DNA of 64,000 nt. It comes from Rhizobium ecuadorense (GTDB lineage: Bacteria; Pseudomonadota; Alphaproteobacteria; Rhizobiales; Rhizobiaceae). Positions 34,343 through 43,302 of this stretch are shown piece by piece. The stretch is from the NCBI RefSeq assembly GCF_001187535.1, contig NZ_LFIO01001267.1, forward strand, positions 62,001 to 126,000, given 5' to 3'. The notes beneath the pieces were generated by a model, which ran no database searches, was not told where the DNA came from, and saw only the letters and a program-made list of their open reading frames with translations. Position 1 is the first letter of the stretch, and each line of letters opens with the position of its first letter. Made by a program: the position numbers and the translations under genes.

Positions 34343-35386
34343 ATGAAAGCGATGTATTACGAAGCCTTCGAACAGGCGCCCGAAATCCGTACCCTGCCCG
34401 ATCCGACACCTTCCGAGGACGGCGTCGTCATATCGGTCGGCGCCAGCGGGCTCTGCCGCAGCGACTGGCACGGCTGGATGGGACACGATCCCGATATCCG
34501 CCTGCCGCATGTGCCGGGGCACGAGCTTGCCGGGCAGGTCGTCGCCACCGGCCGCGGCGTGATGCGTTTCAAGGTGGGCGACCGGGTGACCGTGCCCTTC
34601 GTTTCCGGCTGCGGCCATTGCGGGGAGTGCCATTCCGGCAACCAGCAGGTCTGCCCGAACCAATTCCAGCCGGGCTTCACCCATTGGGGATCCTTCGCCG
34701 AATATGTGGCGATCGATTATGCCGATACCAATCTGGTGCATCTGCCCGACACGATCGACGATGCGACGGCGGCGAGCCTCGGCTGCCGCTTCGCCACTTC
34801 GTTCCGCGCCGTTGCCGATCAGGCGCGCACCAGGCCCGGCGAATGGATCGCCGTGCATGGCTGCGGCGGGGTCGGCCTGTCGGCGATCATGATCGCCACC
34901 GCCCTCGGCGCCAATGCGATCGGCATCGACATATCGGAGGAGAAACTCGCCTTCGCCAGAGAATGCGGCGCAGTGGCGACGGTCAATGCCTCTGGCGTCG
35001 CCGACGTCTCGGAGGCGGTGCGCGAGATCACAAAGGGCGGCGCGCATGTCTCGATCGACGCACTCGGCCACCCCGCCACCTGCTTCAACTCGATCAAGAA
35101 TCTGCGCCGGCGCGGCCGGCATGTGCAGGTGGGGCTGATGCTCGGCGAACATGCCACGCCGCAGATCCCGATGGCCCAAGTGATCGGCCACGAGTTGGAG
35201 ATCTACGGCAGCCACGGCATGCAGGCCTGGCGCTACGACGCCATGCTGTCGATGCTGGCAGCCGGCAAGATCGCCCCGCAGAAGCTGATCGGACGCCGTA
35301 TCAGCCTGGAGGAAGCAGTGCCGGCGCTAATGACGCTCGACAAGGCGGAGGCGACGGGCATCAGCGTGATCACGCGGTTTTCGTGA
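34343..35386 (+). CDS. Zinc-dependent alcohol dehydrogenase family protein
   Basis: A 347-aa MDR dehydrogenase. The catalytic zinc region SGLCRSDWHGWMGHDP (Cys38) plus PHVPGHELAGQV (His/Glu) are intact. The structural zinc lobe CGHCGECHSGNQQVCPN supplies four Cys. The Rossmann motif WIAVHGCGGVGLSAIMIATALGANAIGIDIS is near residue 170. It uses NAD(P) to oxidise an alcohol; similar rhizobial proteins are annotated as zinc-dependent alcohol dehydrogenases of unknown substrate. AAGGAAG precedes the start. Confidence 0.88.
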   Translation: MKAMYYEAFEQAPEIRTLPDPTPSEDGVVISVGASGLCRSDWHGWMGHDPDIRLPHVPGHELAGQVVATGRGVMRFKVGDRVTVPFVSGCGHCGECHSGNQQVCPNQFQPGFTHWGSFAEYVAIDYADTNLVHLPDTIDDATAASLGCRFATSFRAVADQARTRPGEWIAVHGCGGVGLSAIMIATALGANAIGIDISEEKLAFARECGAVATVNASGVADVSEAVREITKGGAHVSIDALGHPATCFNSIKNLRRRGRHVQVGLMLGEHATPQIPMAQVIGHELEIYGSHGMQAWRYDAMLSMLAAGKIAPQKLIGRRISLEEAVPALMTLDKAEATGISVITRFS

Positions 35387-35728
35387 GGCAATTCCGCTTC
35401 TCGTTCCTCCGATATGCTATGGCCAAAGAGAGCCGGCAATGCGTTGCCACGACTCCCCTTCTCCCCCAGCGGGGGTCCGAAGGACGGAGCCAAGCCGTGC
35501 CCCTAGCCATCGCTCTCTGGCTTCCCGCTTTGGCACGAACGCATGGCAAGGGCAGGCGGAGCGAACAACCAGCTCTTGCCACCGCCTGGCAGGTCTTGCG
35601 AAAGCGTCCCGCCGCACCGATATCGGGGCCATTGGTTTGCCAACACGCATTATTGCGGTGGTTGCCAAAGACGGCACAAAGGCCTAACGGCTGCGTCCGC
35701 AAGAAAAAGCCAAGAAGAAGAAAGAGAC
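35387..35728. other. Non-coding gap with part of a family B repeat
   Basis: No convincing gene. It contains a fragment related to the family B elements: ccccttctccccc with the string GGGGGTCCGAAGGACGG (35473-35489), which also occurs in family B copy 2. The rest shows no promoter or RNA gene I can defend. Confidence 0.5.
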
Positions 35729-36196
35729 ATGATGTCCAACTCATTTGTGAAAACGCATGCCGACGACGAAGCGAAGCGCTTCTTCGTCCTCGGCGACCGG
35801 GTCGAACGACGGGTTCGTATCCGCGGAAACTGGCTCAACATCTTCGACGTCACCGTACCATCAGGCAGCCGGACGCCGAAACATGCGCATGCGAGCCCCG
35901 AGGTGTTCCGCATTCTCGAAGGACGGCTCACGATTTGGCGGCTGACCGACAACGGCCCTGAAGAGATCGAGGCCGGCGCCGGCGACATCGTCAGCATCCC
36001 GCCTTTCGTGGTGCACGGCTATTCCAATCGCGGGACCGCCCCCGCAATCTTTTCCGCGGTCGTCGATCGCGACATGGCCGAATTCATCGAAGCGGAAGGC
36101 GTGACGGAGCCTCCGAAGGCCAGCCCTTCGGCGGAGACCATCGCCCGTATGACGGCAGCCGCCAATGCCTACGGGATTACGATCCTGGCGGCCTGA
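35729..36196 (+). CDS. Cupin-domain protein
   Basis: 155 aa forming one cupin beta-barrel. Motif 1 GSRTPKHAHASPEVFRILEGRLTIW provides the HxH-(x)4-E metal ligands, and motif 2 AGDIVSIPPFVVHGYSNRG provides the last His. Conserved-cupin proteins of this size include small dioxygenases, isomerases and sensor domains; nothing here decides between them. Two adjacent ATGs are possible starts (35729 and 35732), after an AAGAAAGAG purine tract. A strong hairpin follows the stop. Confidence 0.8.
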   Translation: MMSNSFVKTHADDEAKRFFVLGDRVERRVRIRGNWLNIFDVTVPSGSRTPKHAHASPEVFRILEGRLTIWRLTDNGPEEIEAGAGDIVSIPPFVVHGYSNRGTAPAIFSAVVDRDMAEFIEAEGVTEPPKASPSAETIARMTAAANAYGITILAA

Positions 36197-36206
36197 TGCG
36201 CGCATA

Positions 36207-36243
36207 CATGATGCCGGACCGTTTCGAGCGGTTCGGCATCATG
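36207..36243 (+). terminator. Strong hairpin after the cupin gene
   Basis: 15-bp arms (CATGATGCCGGACCG and CGGTTCGGCATCATG, one mismatch) with a 7-nt loop, 10 bp after the stop. No T-tract follows, so it may stabilise or process the transcript rather than terminate. The CATGATGCCG end resembles the repeat near ohrR. Confidence 0.55.
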
Positions 36244-36666
36244 CAGAAATGCGAAAAATCCCGCAGAAATTGCCGGCCGGAACGTGGGCCCGCCGACCTT
36301 TTCGAAACTGTCATATCAATGCGGTACTATGATTTTTGCTGGACGCCTCTTGCGTCGGCACCGTTTCACCGCCAAAATTGCGACATGCCCGACAGCGACC
36401 CGTCCAGTACAAGCTCCGCCCGTTCCAGTCGGGATTTCCCGACCGAGGAAGGTGGCAACCGCTGTAGACCGTGCGATGATCTCCGCCTCGCCTTGAGCAT
36501 ATCCCGCAGGGAGCAGCCTTCTTCCAGATCATTGCGAATGACGGGCCGCCTCGATGTTAATACGACGATGGAAAGACGAAGGGCGATGCTGATATAGCGT
36601 CTCTTCGAATGCTTGGCCGCGTCGCCTGATCAATGCGGCATTGAAACCTCAACGAATAGGGTCCCC
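36244..36666. other. Gap of about 420 bp without a recognisable gene
   Basis: Short open frames exist on both strands (for example on the minus strand about 36311-36532), but their composition and lack of family motifs do not support them. It presumably contains the promoter of the following GTG-initiated CorC-like gene. No riboswitch consensus was recognised. Confidence 0.4.
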
Positions 36667-37941
36667 GTGTTTCTGGAAATTGGAATTGTGGTGCTTCTCA
36701 CCATCCTCAATGGTGTGCTCGCCATGTCGGAGTTGGCTGTTGTGTCTTCTCGAACGGCCCGCCTGAAGGTTCTCTCCGACAATGGCAGCAAGGGGGCGGC
36801 GCAAGCCATCAAACTTGCCGAAAACCCCGGCCGCTTTCTCTCCACGGTGCAGATCGGCATTACGCTGGTCGGTGTTCTCTCCGGCGCTTTTTCGGGGGCC
36901 ACGCTCGGGGGCCGCCTCGCGGGATGGCTGCAGACGCAGGGAATGTCGTCGACGGCCGCGGACGCCGTCGGCGTCGGTTCGGTCGTCGTCGCCATCACCT
37001 ATCTTTCCTTGATCGTCGGCGAACTCGTGCCAAAGCAGATCGCGTTGCGGGAACCCGAAGCCGTTGCGGCGAAGGTCGCACCCGCCATGGCGGTGCTTTC
37101 CAAAATCGCGCTGCCGCTCGTCTGGCTTCTGAACGCCTCCGGAAATCTTGTGCTGAAGCTCCTCGGCCAAACAGGCAAAAGCGGCGACAATGTCTCCGAC
37201 GAGGAGATCAAAACCGTTCTCGCCGAAGCGCAGTCGGCCGGCGTGATCGAAAGCGAAGAGTCGGCGATGATATCGGGCGTCATGCGGCTGGCGGACCGCA
37301 CCGCCCGGGCGCTGATGACGCCCCGGCGCGACGTCGAAATTATCGATATCGACGACAGCCTTGATGAAATCCGGGCGCAGTTGCACCGGACGAAACGGTC
37401 TCGGCTGCCCGTTCGCAAAGGCAGTTCGGACGAGGTGATCGGCATCCTTCCGGTCAAGGACTTTTACGACTCGATGTCGGAACACGGCAGCGCCGATATC
37501 AAGGCTCTGACGCAGGACGTGCCGGTGGTTTCCGACCTTTCAACCGCCATCCATGTGATTGAAGCCATCCGGAAATCGCCGGTCCACATGGTGCTGGTTT
37601 TTGACGAGTACGGCCATTTCGAAGGGATCGTTTCCTCAGGCGACATTCTGGAAGCGATCATGGGCGCTCTCCAGGAGGGACCGGTGGATGAACAGGCCAT
37701 CGCTCGCCGGGACGACGGTTCCTACCTGGTATCCGGCTGGACGCCGATCGACGAATTCGCCGAATTCCTGAACCTCAAGCTCGATGACGATCTCGAATAT
37801 CAGACCGTGGCCGGCCTGGTGCTGGAAGAGCTGAAGCATCTGCCCGAACTGGGGGAGAGCTTCACGAGGGATGGATGGCGCTTCGAAGTCGTCGATCTCG
37901 ACGGCAGACGCGTGGACAAGATACTCGTGTCCGCGGAGTGA
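36667..37941 (+). CDS. HlyC/CorC (DUF21-CBS) family membrane protein
   Basis: 424 aa. The N-terminal DUF21/CNNM domain has three to four membrane helices (FLEIGIVVLLTILNGVLAMSELAVVSSRTARL; VGVGSVVVAITYLSLIVGELVPKQIAL). A CBS pair follows (about 200-320: MTPRRDVEIIDIDDSLDEIRAQLHRTKRSRLPV...VHMVLVFDEYGHFEGIVSSGDIL), then a C-terminal CorC_HlyC domain (about 335-420). Family members take part in Mg/Co efflux or are haemolysin-like transporters. The start chosen is GTG (VFLEIGIV) with AGGG upstream; the frame is open 18 codons further to a TTG. Single gene after a long non-coding region. Confidence 0.87.
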   Translation: MFLEIGIVVLLTILNGVLAMSELAVVSSRTARLKVLSDNGSKGAAQAIKLAENPGRFLSTVQIGITLVGVLSGAFSGATLGGRLAGWLQTQGMSSTAADAVGVGSVVVAITYLSLIVGELVPKQIALREPEAVAAKVAPAMAVLSKIALPLVWLLNASGNLVLKLLGQTGKSGDNVSDEEIKTVLAEAQSAGVIESEESAMISGVMRLADRTARALMTPRRDVEIIDIDDSLDEIRAQLHRTKRSRLPVRKGSSDEVIGILPVKDFYDSMSEHGSADIKALTQDVPVVSDLSTAIHVIEAIRKSPVHMVLVFDEYGHFEGIVSSGDILEAIMGALQEGPVDEQAIARRDDGSYLVSGWTPIDEFAEFLNLKLDDDLEYQTVAGLVLEELKHLPELGESFTRDGWRFEVVDLDGRRVDKILVSAE

Positions 37942-38052
37942 AGGTTGCGGGCGCCTTATGTCGCGCCTCGAAGCGGTCCGACCCGGCCGCAACGTCGACA
38001 AGATCCGTATTCGCCAAAGGGAAGACGTGGCCCGACACCAGGAGGTACCGCC

Positions 38053-38823
38053 ATGGCATGGTCCGCCACCCAATATGTGAAATTCGAGGACGAACGCACA
38101 CGACCGGCACGCGACCTTCTGGCGCAAGTGCCGCTGCAGAGCATCCGCCGCGCCGTCGATCTCGGCTGCGGGCCGGGCAATTCGACCGAACTCATCATCG
38201 AGCGTTATGGTGCCGAGGGCGTCTCGGGCCTCGACAGCGATCTCAACATGCTGGAGGCAGCCCGCAAGCGGCTTCCGGGCACCGCCTTCGCCGAGGCCGA
38301 TCTCGGCAGCTGGAAGCCGACCGAGCCCACGGACCTGCTCTTTGCCAATGCCGTCTTCCAGTGGCTGCCCGATCATCTCGATATTTTCGACCGGCTGATG
38401 GACGGGCTTTCCCCAGGCGGGGCGCTGGCGGTGCAGATGCCCGACAATCTTGGCGAACCCACTCATCTCCTGATGGAGGAGACGGCGAATAACGGCCCCT
38501 GGAAGAGCGCCTTCGAGGGAAAGAGCGTACGCCGCAAGGGTTTGCCTGCGCCGTCCGCCTACTACTCCAGACTGATTGGCAAAGCCTCGCGCGTCGATAT
38601 CTGGCACACCATCTACAATCACCCGATGGCGGATGCGGCAGCGATCGTCGAATGGGTGAAGGGCACTGGGCTGATGCCTTATCTCGCCCGGGCCGGTGAG
38701 GAGTATCGCGAGGCCTTTCTGGCGGATTATCTTGCACGGGTGGAAAAGGCTTATCCGAAGATGTCGGACGGGCGGGTGCTGCTGCGGTTTCCGCGGATTT
38801 TCATGGTGGCGGTGAAGAGGTAG
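38053..38823 (+). CDS. tam: Trans-aconitate 2-methyltransferase
   Basis: 256 aa. Strong match to the Tam family: MAWSATQYVKFEDERTRPARDLLAQVP at the N-terminus, motif I AVDLGCGPGNSTELI, GLDSDLNMLEAARKRLPGTAFAEADLGSWKP, NAVFQWLPDH, VQMPDNLGEPTH and ADAAAIVEWVKGTGLMPYLARAGEEYREAFLADY near the end. It uses SAM to methylate trans-aconitate, a toxic by-product that inhibits aconitase. GGAGGT is seven bases upstream of the ATG. A family A repeat lies between it and zwf. Confidence 0.93.
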   Translation: MAWSATQYVKFEDERTRPARDLLAQVPLQSIRRAVDLGCGPGNSTELIIERYGAEGVSGLDSDLNMLEAARKRLPGTAFAEADLGSWKPTEPTDLLFANAVFQWLPDHLDIFDRLMDGLSPGGALAVQMPDNLGEPTHLLMEETANNGPWKSAFEGKSVRRKGLPAPSAYYSRLIGKASRVDIWHTIYNHPMADAAAIVEWVKGTGLMPYLARAGEEYREAFLADYLARVEKAYPKMSDGRVLLRFPRIFMVAVKR

Positions 38824-38869
38824 GCGGGCGCTGATCAGTGCTCCGGTTTAGGCCGATCCAAGACCCCTC

Positions 38870-39008
38870 CCCAACCACTCCCCACAAAGGGGAGGGACTA
38901 ACATGCTGCAATGCTTCACATAATTTCCATCGCAGCAATTCGTAGAAGGGTAGCAGCCAGCGCAGCTTAGCCCCTCCCCCTTGTGGGGAGGGGTTGGGGA
39001 GGGGTCTT
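38870..39008. repeat. Palindromic GC-rich intergenic element, family A copy 2
   Basis: 139 bp, same ends and orientation as copy 1 (AAGACCCCTCCCCAACC... and ...GGGGTTGGGGAGGGGTCTT). The interior shares gcttcacataa and a cagccagc string with copy 1. Located between tam and zwf on the same strand, adjoining a short family B-like tail (gcaggcggatgaggggc). Confidence 0.8.
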
Positions 39009-39125
39009 GGGCAGGCGGATGAGGGGCAGGCCCCGCAAGCTGTCAAATGCCTGTTATCCCTCGCTCTCATATGTTGCGGCGAAACCGGCGCGCATTATAG
39101 TCGGCCGGAAAAGGAGATGACACAT

Positions 39126-40643
39126 ATGGACGCTACCCCTACCCCGCCGGTCACCCTCGTCATCTTCGGCGCCACCGGCGACCTGACGCGCCGGCTGCTG
39201 GTGCCGGCGATCATCAATCTGACGCGCGGCCGCCTCGTCGGTGACGATCTCCACATTCTCGGCATCGGCATCGAGCCGGGCGATGACGAATTCCTGCGCA
39301 AGCGGCTCGACGAATTCCTAAAGCATCTGAGCGGTGAGGAGCAGACGCAACAGGACGAGGTCTGGGAGAGCCTGCGCCGGCGCATTTCCTATATGGCCGG
39401 GGATTTCACCAAGGACGATATCTTCCTCGAGATCGGCAAACGGCTGGGGCCGGATGCCAACGCCGCCTTCTATCTCGCCGTGCCGCCGTCCTTCTTCGGC
39501 TCGATCGTCGAGAAACTCGCCGCCCATGGCCTGACCGATGAAAAGGACGGCACCTTCCGCCGCGTCGCCATCGAGAAGCCGTTCGGCACCGATCTCGCCT
39601 CGGCGCGGGCGCTCAATGCGCAGATTCTCGCCCAGATCGGCGAAAGCCAAGTCTACCGGCTCGATCATTTCCTCGGCAAGGAGACGGTGCAGAACCTGAT
39701 GACGGCGCGTTTTGCCAATATGATCATCGAGTCGCTGTGGAACAGCCGCTATATCGACCATGTGCAGATCACCGCCGCCGAGATCGTCGATGTCGGCGGC
39801 CGCGGCAAATTCTACGATGCGACAGGCGCGCTGCGCGACATGGTGCCGAACCATCTGTTCCAGCTGCTGGCGATGATTGCCATGGAACCGCCGAACAGTT
39901 TCGATGCCGAAGCGATCCGCAACGAGAAGAGCAAGGTGCTGAAGGCATTGCGCATCTATACGCCCGAAGAGGCGAAGACGCATGGCGTGCGCGGCGCCTA
40001 TGGCGCAGGCCCGCTCAACGGCGCCGACCTTCCGGCCTATCGCGACAGCAAGGACGTTTCGCCCGACAGCCGGACCGAGACCTATGTGGCGCTGAAGCTT
40101 TATGCCGATACCTGGCGCTGGGCGGGCGTGCCCTTCTACTTGAGGACCGGCAAGGCGCTGACGGCGCGCGACACCGAAATCGTCATCACCTTCCAGCCGG
40201 TGCCCTTCGCGCAGTTCCGCGAGACCGAGGTCAATCGCCGCCTGCCGCCGAACCGGCTGGTGATCCAGGTGCAGCCGGACGAGGGCATGAGCATGGAAAT
40301 CTCGATCAAGTCGCCGGGGCTTTCGGTCGATACCACGCCGGTTTCACTCGATTTCCGCTATGCCGACAAATTCGATATCGGCAAGACCACCGGTTATGAA
40401 TCGCTGCTCTACGATCTCTTCATCGGCGACCAGACGCTGTTCCAGCGCGCCGACGGCATCGAGGCCGGCTGGGCGGCGGTGCAGCCCTTCCTCGATATCT
40501 GGGCGAAGGACCCGAGCACACCCGACGCTTACACGCCGGGCAGCATGGGACCGGACTGCGCCGATCACCTCATCGAGCGCGACGGGCGGCAATGGCACGA
40601 ACTTGGCGTCCTGCTGCATCGCAACGGCAAGGACGGCAAATAG
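39126..40643 (+). CDS. zwf: Glucose-6-phosphate 1-dehydrogenase
   Basis: 505 aa. Nucleotide-binding motif VIFGATGDLTRRLLVPAI at the N-terminus, EKPFGTDLASARALN near 165, and the active-site signature VYRLDHFLGKETVQNL near 190-205, with the catalytic His. The C-terminal part has IDHVQITAAEIVDVGGRGKFYDATGALRDMVPNHLFQLL and PFYLRTGKAL. It feeds glucose 6-phosphate into the Entner-Doudoroff/pentose phosphate routes with NAD(P). It stands alone, without pgl and edd beside it as is usual in rhizobia, so it may be a second copy. The ATG nine bases after AAGGAG was preferred over one immediately adjoining it. Confidence 0.93.
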   Translation: MDATPTPPVTLVIFGATGDLTRRLLVPAIINLTRGRLVGDDLHILGIGIEPGDDEFLRKRLDEFLKHLSGEEQTQQDEVWESLRRRISYMAGDFTKDDIFLEIGKRLGPDANAAFYLAVPPSFFGSIVEKLAAHGLTDEKDGTFRRVAIEKPFGTDLASARALNAQILAQIGESQVYRLDHFLGKETVQNLMTARFANMIIESLWNSRYIDHVQITAAEIVDVGGRGKFYDATGALRDMVPNHLFQLLAMIAMEPPNSFDAEAIRNEKSKVLKALRIYTPEEAKTHGVRGAYGAGPLNGADLPAYRDSKDVSPDSRTETYVALKLYADTWRWAGVPFYLRTGKALTARDTEIVITFQPVPFAQFRETEVNRRLPPNRLVIQVQPDEGMSMEISIKSPGLSVDTTPVSLDFRYADKFDIGKTTGYESLLYDLFIGDQTLFQRADGIEAGWAAVQPFLDIWAKDPSTPDAYTPGSMGPDCADHLIERDGRQWHELGVLLHRNGKDGK

Positions 40644-40655
40644 AACGCTCCTGTG

Positions 40656-40970
40656 TTATCGATCGCGGCAGGCCGCGCTGACGGAGGCGCCGCTATTGCC
40701 GCCTTCGGTGGCAAGCGCGCCACGGGCCTTGCGCGGCGGGCAGCGCGCCCAATCGACCCGTCCGTTCGGGGCGCCGTTGTCGACGCTGCCGGTTTCGATC
40801 GAGTCGAGCGGAATGACCAGCCCGCTTTGGGTCTCGGCGCCTGGTGCTGTGCCAAGCGGCGGCGTGCCGTCGATCCGGCCGCTGGCGTCCATGCCCATAT
40901 TCGACTGGGCAAGAACCGGGGCGGAGAGGCTGAGGAGAGCGATCGTCGTTGCTGCAATAAACCTGCGCAT
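40656..40970 (-). CDS. Small secreted protein of unknown function
   Basis: 104 aa with a clear signal peptide (MRRFIAATTIALLSLSAPVLAQ). The mature part is low-complexity and Gly/Pro/Ala-rich, with two cysteines near the C-terminus. No family recognised. AAGGAAT/AGGAT precedes the ATG. Convergent with zwf, 12 bp apart. Confidence 0.6.
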   Translation of the reverse strand: MRRFIAATTIALLSLSAPVLAQSNMGMDASGRIDGTPPLGTAPGAETQSGLVIPLDSIETGSVDNGAPNGRVDWARCPPRKARGALATEGGNSGASVSAACRDR

Positions 40971-41117
40971 GATCCTATTCCTTCTGGTGTCGGCGATGCG
41001 ACAGAAACAGACGATATGCGTTCATTGTTCCCCATAGAGCGGGCGCAGATGATCAAAGTTTGGCGAGCAGTATAGAGCCCCGCAGCGACGCCGCGAGGCT
41101 CCTTTCGACTCTGTGTA

Positions 41118-41513
41118 TCAGACGAACTGGCTGAGCCCCGGCACCGAAGCCACGACTTCGTCGACGACCTCTTCGCCGGCATATTGCTTGGCGATGGCGA
41201 TGGTTTCCTTGGCGAGCGAGGTGATCTCGCCCATGCCGAGGCCTTCAGCCATCAGCTGCTGGCCGAGGCCCATGATGCCGCCGCCGCCGAGCGCGCTCAT
41301 CAGCCCGCCGAGCAGACCGCCACCGCCGCCGGCACTTTCGCCGTTGAACTGGGCGACGAGATCGGCGCCGCCGGGGATTGCCTCGATCATCCGGGCGACC
41401 GGGCCGTCGGCCGCCTCGCGCTGCAGAAAGCCGAGCATCATGCCGAGCGCCTTTTCGGCCAGATCAGGCGCGATACCCACACGATCGGCGATCTGGGTCA
41501 CAATTTCATTCAT
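41118..41513 (-). CDS. Glycine-rich DUF protein of unknown function
   Basis: 131 aa. The helical N-terminal part (MNEIVTQIADRVGIAPDLAEKALGMMLGFLQREA), a Gly-rich middle (ESAGGGGGLLGGLMSALGGGG) and the helical C-terminal part resemble small DUF proteins such as DUF2267/DUF2780, but I cannot assign one. No signal peptide. AGGAGG precedes the ATG, and a perfect 14-bp palindrome lies just upstream, indicating tight control. Confidence 0.7.
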   Translation of the reverse strand: MNEIVTQIADRVGIAPDLAEKALGMMLGFLQREAADGPVARMIEAIPGGADLVAQFNGESAGGGGGLLGGLMSALGGGGIMGLGQQLMAEGLGMGEITSLAKETIAIAKQYAGEEVVDEVVASVPGLSQFV

Positions 41514-41534
41514 CGTCAGCCTCCTGCTATTTTT

Positions 41535-41548
41535 TGACGTTAACGTCA
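41535..41548 (-). promoter_or_regulatory. Perfect palindrome upstream of the Gly-rich DUF gene
   Basis: TGACGTTAACGTCA is a perfect 14-bp palindrome 22 bp before the start codon, in the promoter region shared with the HerA-like gene. The form resembles MerR-family (LiuR-like) sites in proteobacteria; the cognate regulator is not in the window. Confidence 0.6.
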
Positions 41549-41712
41549 GCGTTAATCGAGATTCGAGCGCAACTCAATGTCCGGTTTTGCTTTCGATGCA
41601 AACAGTTGTCCGCATCCGCCTGCCTGCTTATAACAGAGAAACGATGGTTCGATGAAGGCGGCGCAAGCCAGTCTTCCGACAAAGAGCGGCAGCGCCGAAG
41701 GGAGAATTGCGG

Positions 41713-43278
41713 ATGATCGAGGATGGCAAGATTTTCATCGGCGCGAGCCGCAATCCCGACGACAGCATCAACAAGCCTGAGTATCTCGACCTCAAATTCG
41801 GCAACCGCCACGGCCTAGTCACCGGCGCCACCGGCACCGGCAAGACGGTGACGCTGCAGGTGCTGGCCGAAGGCTTCTCCCGGGCCGGCGTGCCGGTCTT
41901 TGCCGCCGACATCAAGGGCGACCTTTCCGGCATCGCCGCCAGGGGCGAGGCCAAGGATTTCCTCACCAAGCGGGCCGAGCAGATCGGCTTCACCGATTAT
42001 GAATTCGACCAGTTCCCGGTGATTTTCTGGGATCTGTTCGGTGAGAAGGGTCACCGGGTGCGCACTACCGTCGCCGAGATGGGGCCGCTGCTGCTCGCCC
42101 GGCTGATGGATGCCTCCGAACCGCAGGAAGGCGTCATCAACATCGCCTTCAAGATCGCCGACCAGGCCGGGCTGCCGCTGCTCGACCTCAAGGATTTCAC
42201 CTCGCTGCTCAATTATATGGGCGAGAACGCCACCCAACTTTCCACCCAGTACGGGCTGATCTCCAAGGCCTCGGTCGGCTCGATCCAGCGGGCGCTGCTC
42301 GTTCTCGAACAGCAGGGCGCGGAACATTTCTTCGGCGAGCCGGCCCTGAAGATCTCCGACATCATGCGCACCAGCAATAATGGCTACGGTCAGATCTCGG
42401 TGCTTGCCGCCGACAAGCTGATGATGAACCCGCGCCTTTACGCCACTTTCCTGCTCTGGCTGCTCTCGGAACTGTTCGAGGAACTGCCGGAGGTCGGCGA
42501 CCCTGAAAAACCGAAGCTCGTCTTCTTCTTCGACGAAGCGCATCTGCTGTTCAACGACGCGCCGAAGGTGCTGACGGAACGTGTCGAGCAAGTGGTACGG
42601 CTGATCCGCTCCAAGGGTGTCGGCGTCTATTTCGTGACGCAGAACCCGCTCGACGTGCCGGAAACGGTGCTCGCCCAGCTCGGCAATCGGGCGCAGCACG
42701 CGCTGCGCGCCTATTCGCCGCGCGAGCAGAAGGCGGTGAGGACGGCGGCCGATACCTTCCGCCCGAACCCGGCCTTCGATTGCGCCACCGTCATCACCAA
42801 TCTCGGCACCGGCGAGGCCCTGGTCTCGACGCTGGAGGCCAAGGGGGCGCCATCGATCGTCGAGCGCACGCTGATCCGCCCGCCCTCCGGCCGCGTCGGC
42901 CCGCTGACGGATGGTGAACGCCAGCAGATCATGGACCGGAGCCCGGTGCTCGGCGTCTATGACGAGGACATCGACCGCGAATCCGCCTTCGAGATCCTGG
43001 CGACGCGCGCCAAGAAGGCGGCGAATGCCGACGCCGCCAAGCGGGCACAGGAGGAAGCGGCCGAGCAGCAGCCGGACAGCACATCCGGCTGGAGCCTGCC
43101 GGGCTTCGGCGGCAGCAATGACGACAACCAGCAGGGTCGCGGCCAATCGCGCGGCCGCTCTTCCGGCTACCAGCGCGAAACGGTGGTGGAGGCAGCGATG
43201 AAGAGCGTGGCGCGCACGGTGGCAACCCAGGTCGGCCGGGCGCTGGTGCGCGGGATCCTGGGGAGCTTGAAGCGGTAG
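41713..43278 (+). CDS. HerA-like / DUF853 family ATPase
   Basis: 521 aa. Walker A GATGTGKTVTLQVLAEGF near residue 38, Walker B LVFFFDEAHLLFND near 275, and a sensor-like VYFVTQNPLDVPETVLAQLGNRAQHALRAYSPREQKAVRTAADTF. This is the DUF853/HerA-FtsK-like family of hexameric ATPases with unknown function in most bacteria. The C-terminal tail (about 430-521) is Ala/Gln/Ser-rich and probably disordered, ending in a basic helix. The ATG was chosen for GGGAG eight bases upstream; a TTG two codons before it is possible. No nuclease partner such as NurA is next to it. Confidence 0.85.
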   Translation: MIEDGKIFIGASRNPDDSINKPEYLDLKFGNRHGLVTGATGTGKTVTLQVLAEGFSRAGVPVFAADIKGDLSGIAARGEAKDFLTKRAEQIGFTDYEFDQFPVIFWDLFGEKGHRVRTTVAEMGPLLLARLMDASEPQEGVINIAFKIADQAGLPLLDLKDFTSLLNYMGENATQLSTQYGLISKASVGSIQRALLVLEQQGAEHFFGEPALKISDIMRTSNNGYGQISVLAADKLMMNPRLYATFLLWLLSELFEELPEVGDPEKPKLVFFFDEAHLLFNDAPKVLTERVEQVVRLIRSKGVGVYFVTQNPLDVPETVLAQLGNRAQHALRAYSPREQKAVRTAADTFRPNPAFDCATVITNLGTGEALVSTLEAKGAPSIVERTLIRPPSGRVGPLTDGERQQIMDRSPVLGVYDEDIDRESAFEILATRAKKAANADAAKRAQEEAAEQQPDSTSGWSLPGFGGSNDDNQQGRGQSRGRSSGYQRETVVEAAMKSVARTVATQVGRALVRGILGSLKR

Positions 43279-43302
43279 TTATTCGCAGGCGGCGCGCTGT
43301 AA

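Noticed and set aside
34168..35961. 597-codon plus-strand frame across the alcohol dehydrogenase and cupin genes
   Set aside because: Arg/Pro-rich shadow frame; both overlapped genes have complete family motifs in another frame.
36311..36532. 73-codon minus-strand frame in the gap before the CorC-like gene
   Set aside because: No ribosome-binding site or family motif, and Ser/Arg/Cys-rich composition like other shadow frames.
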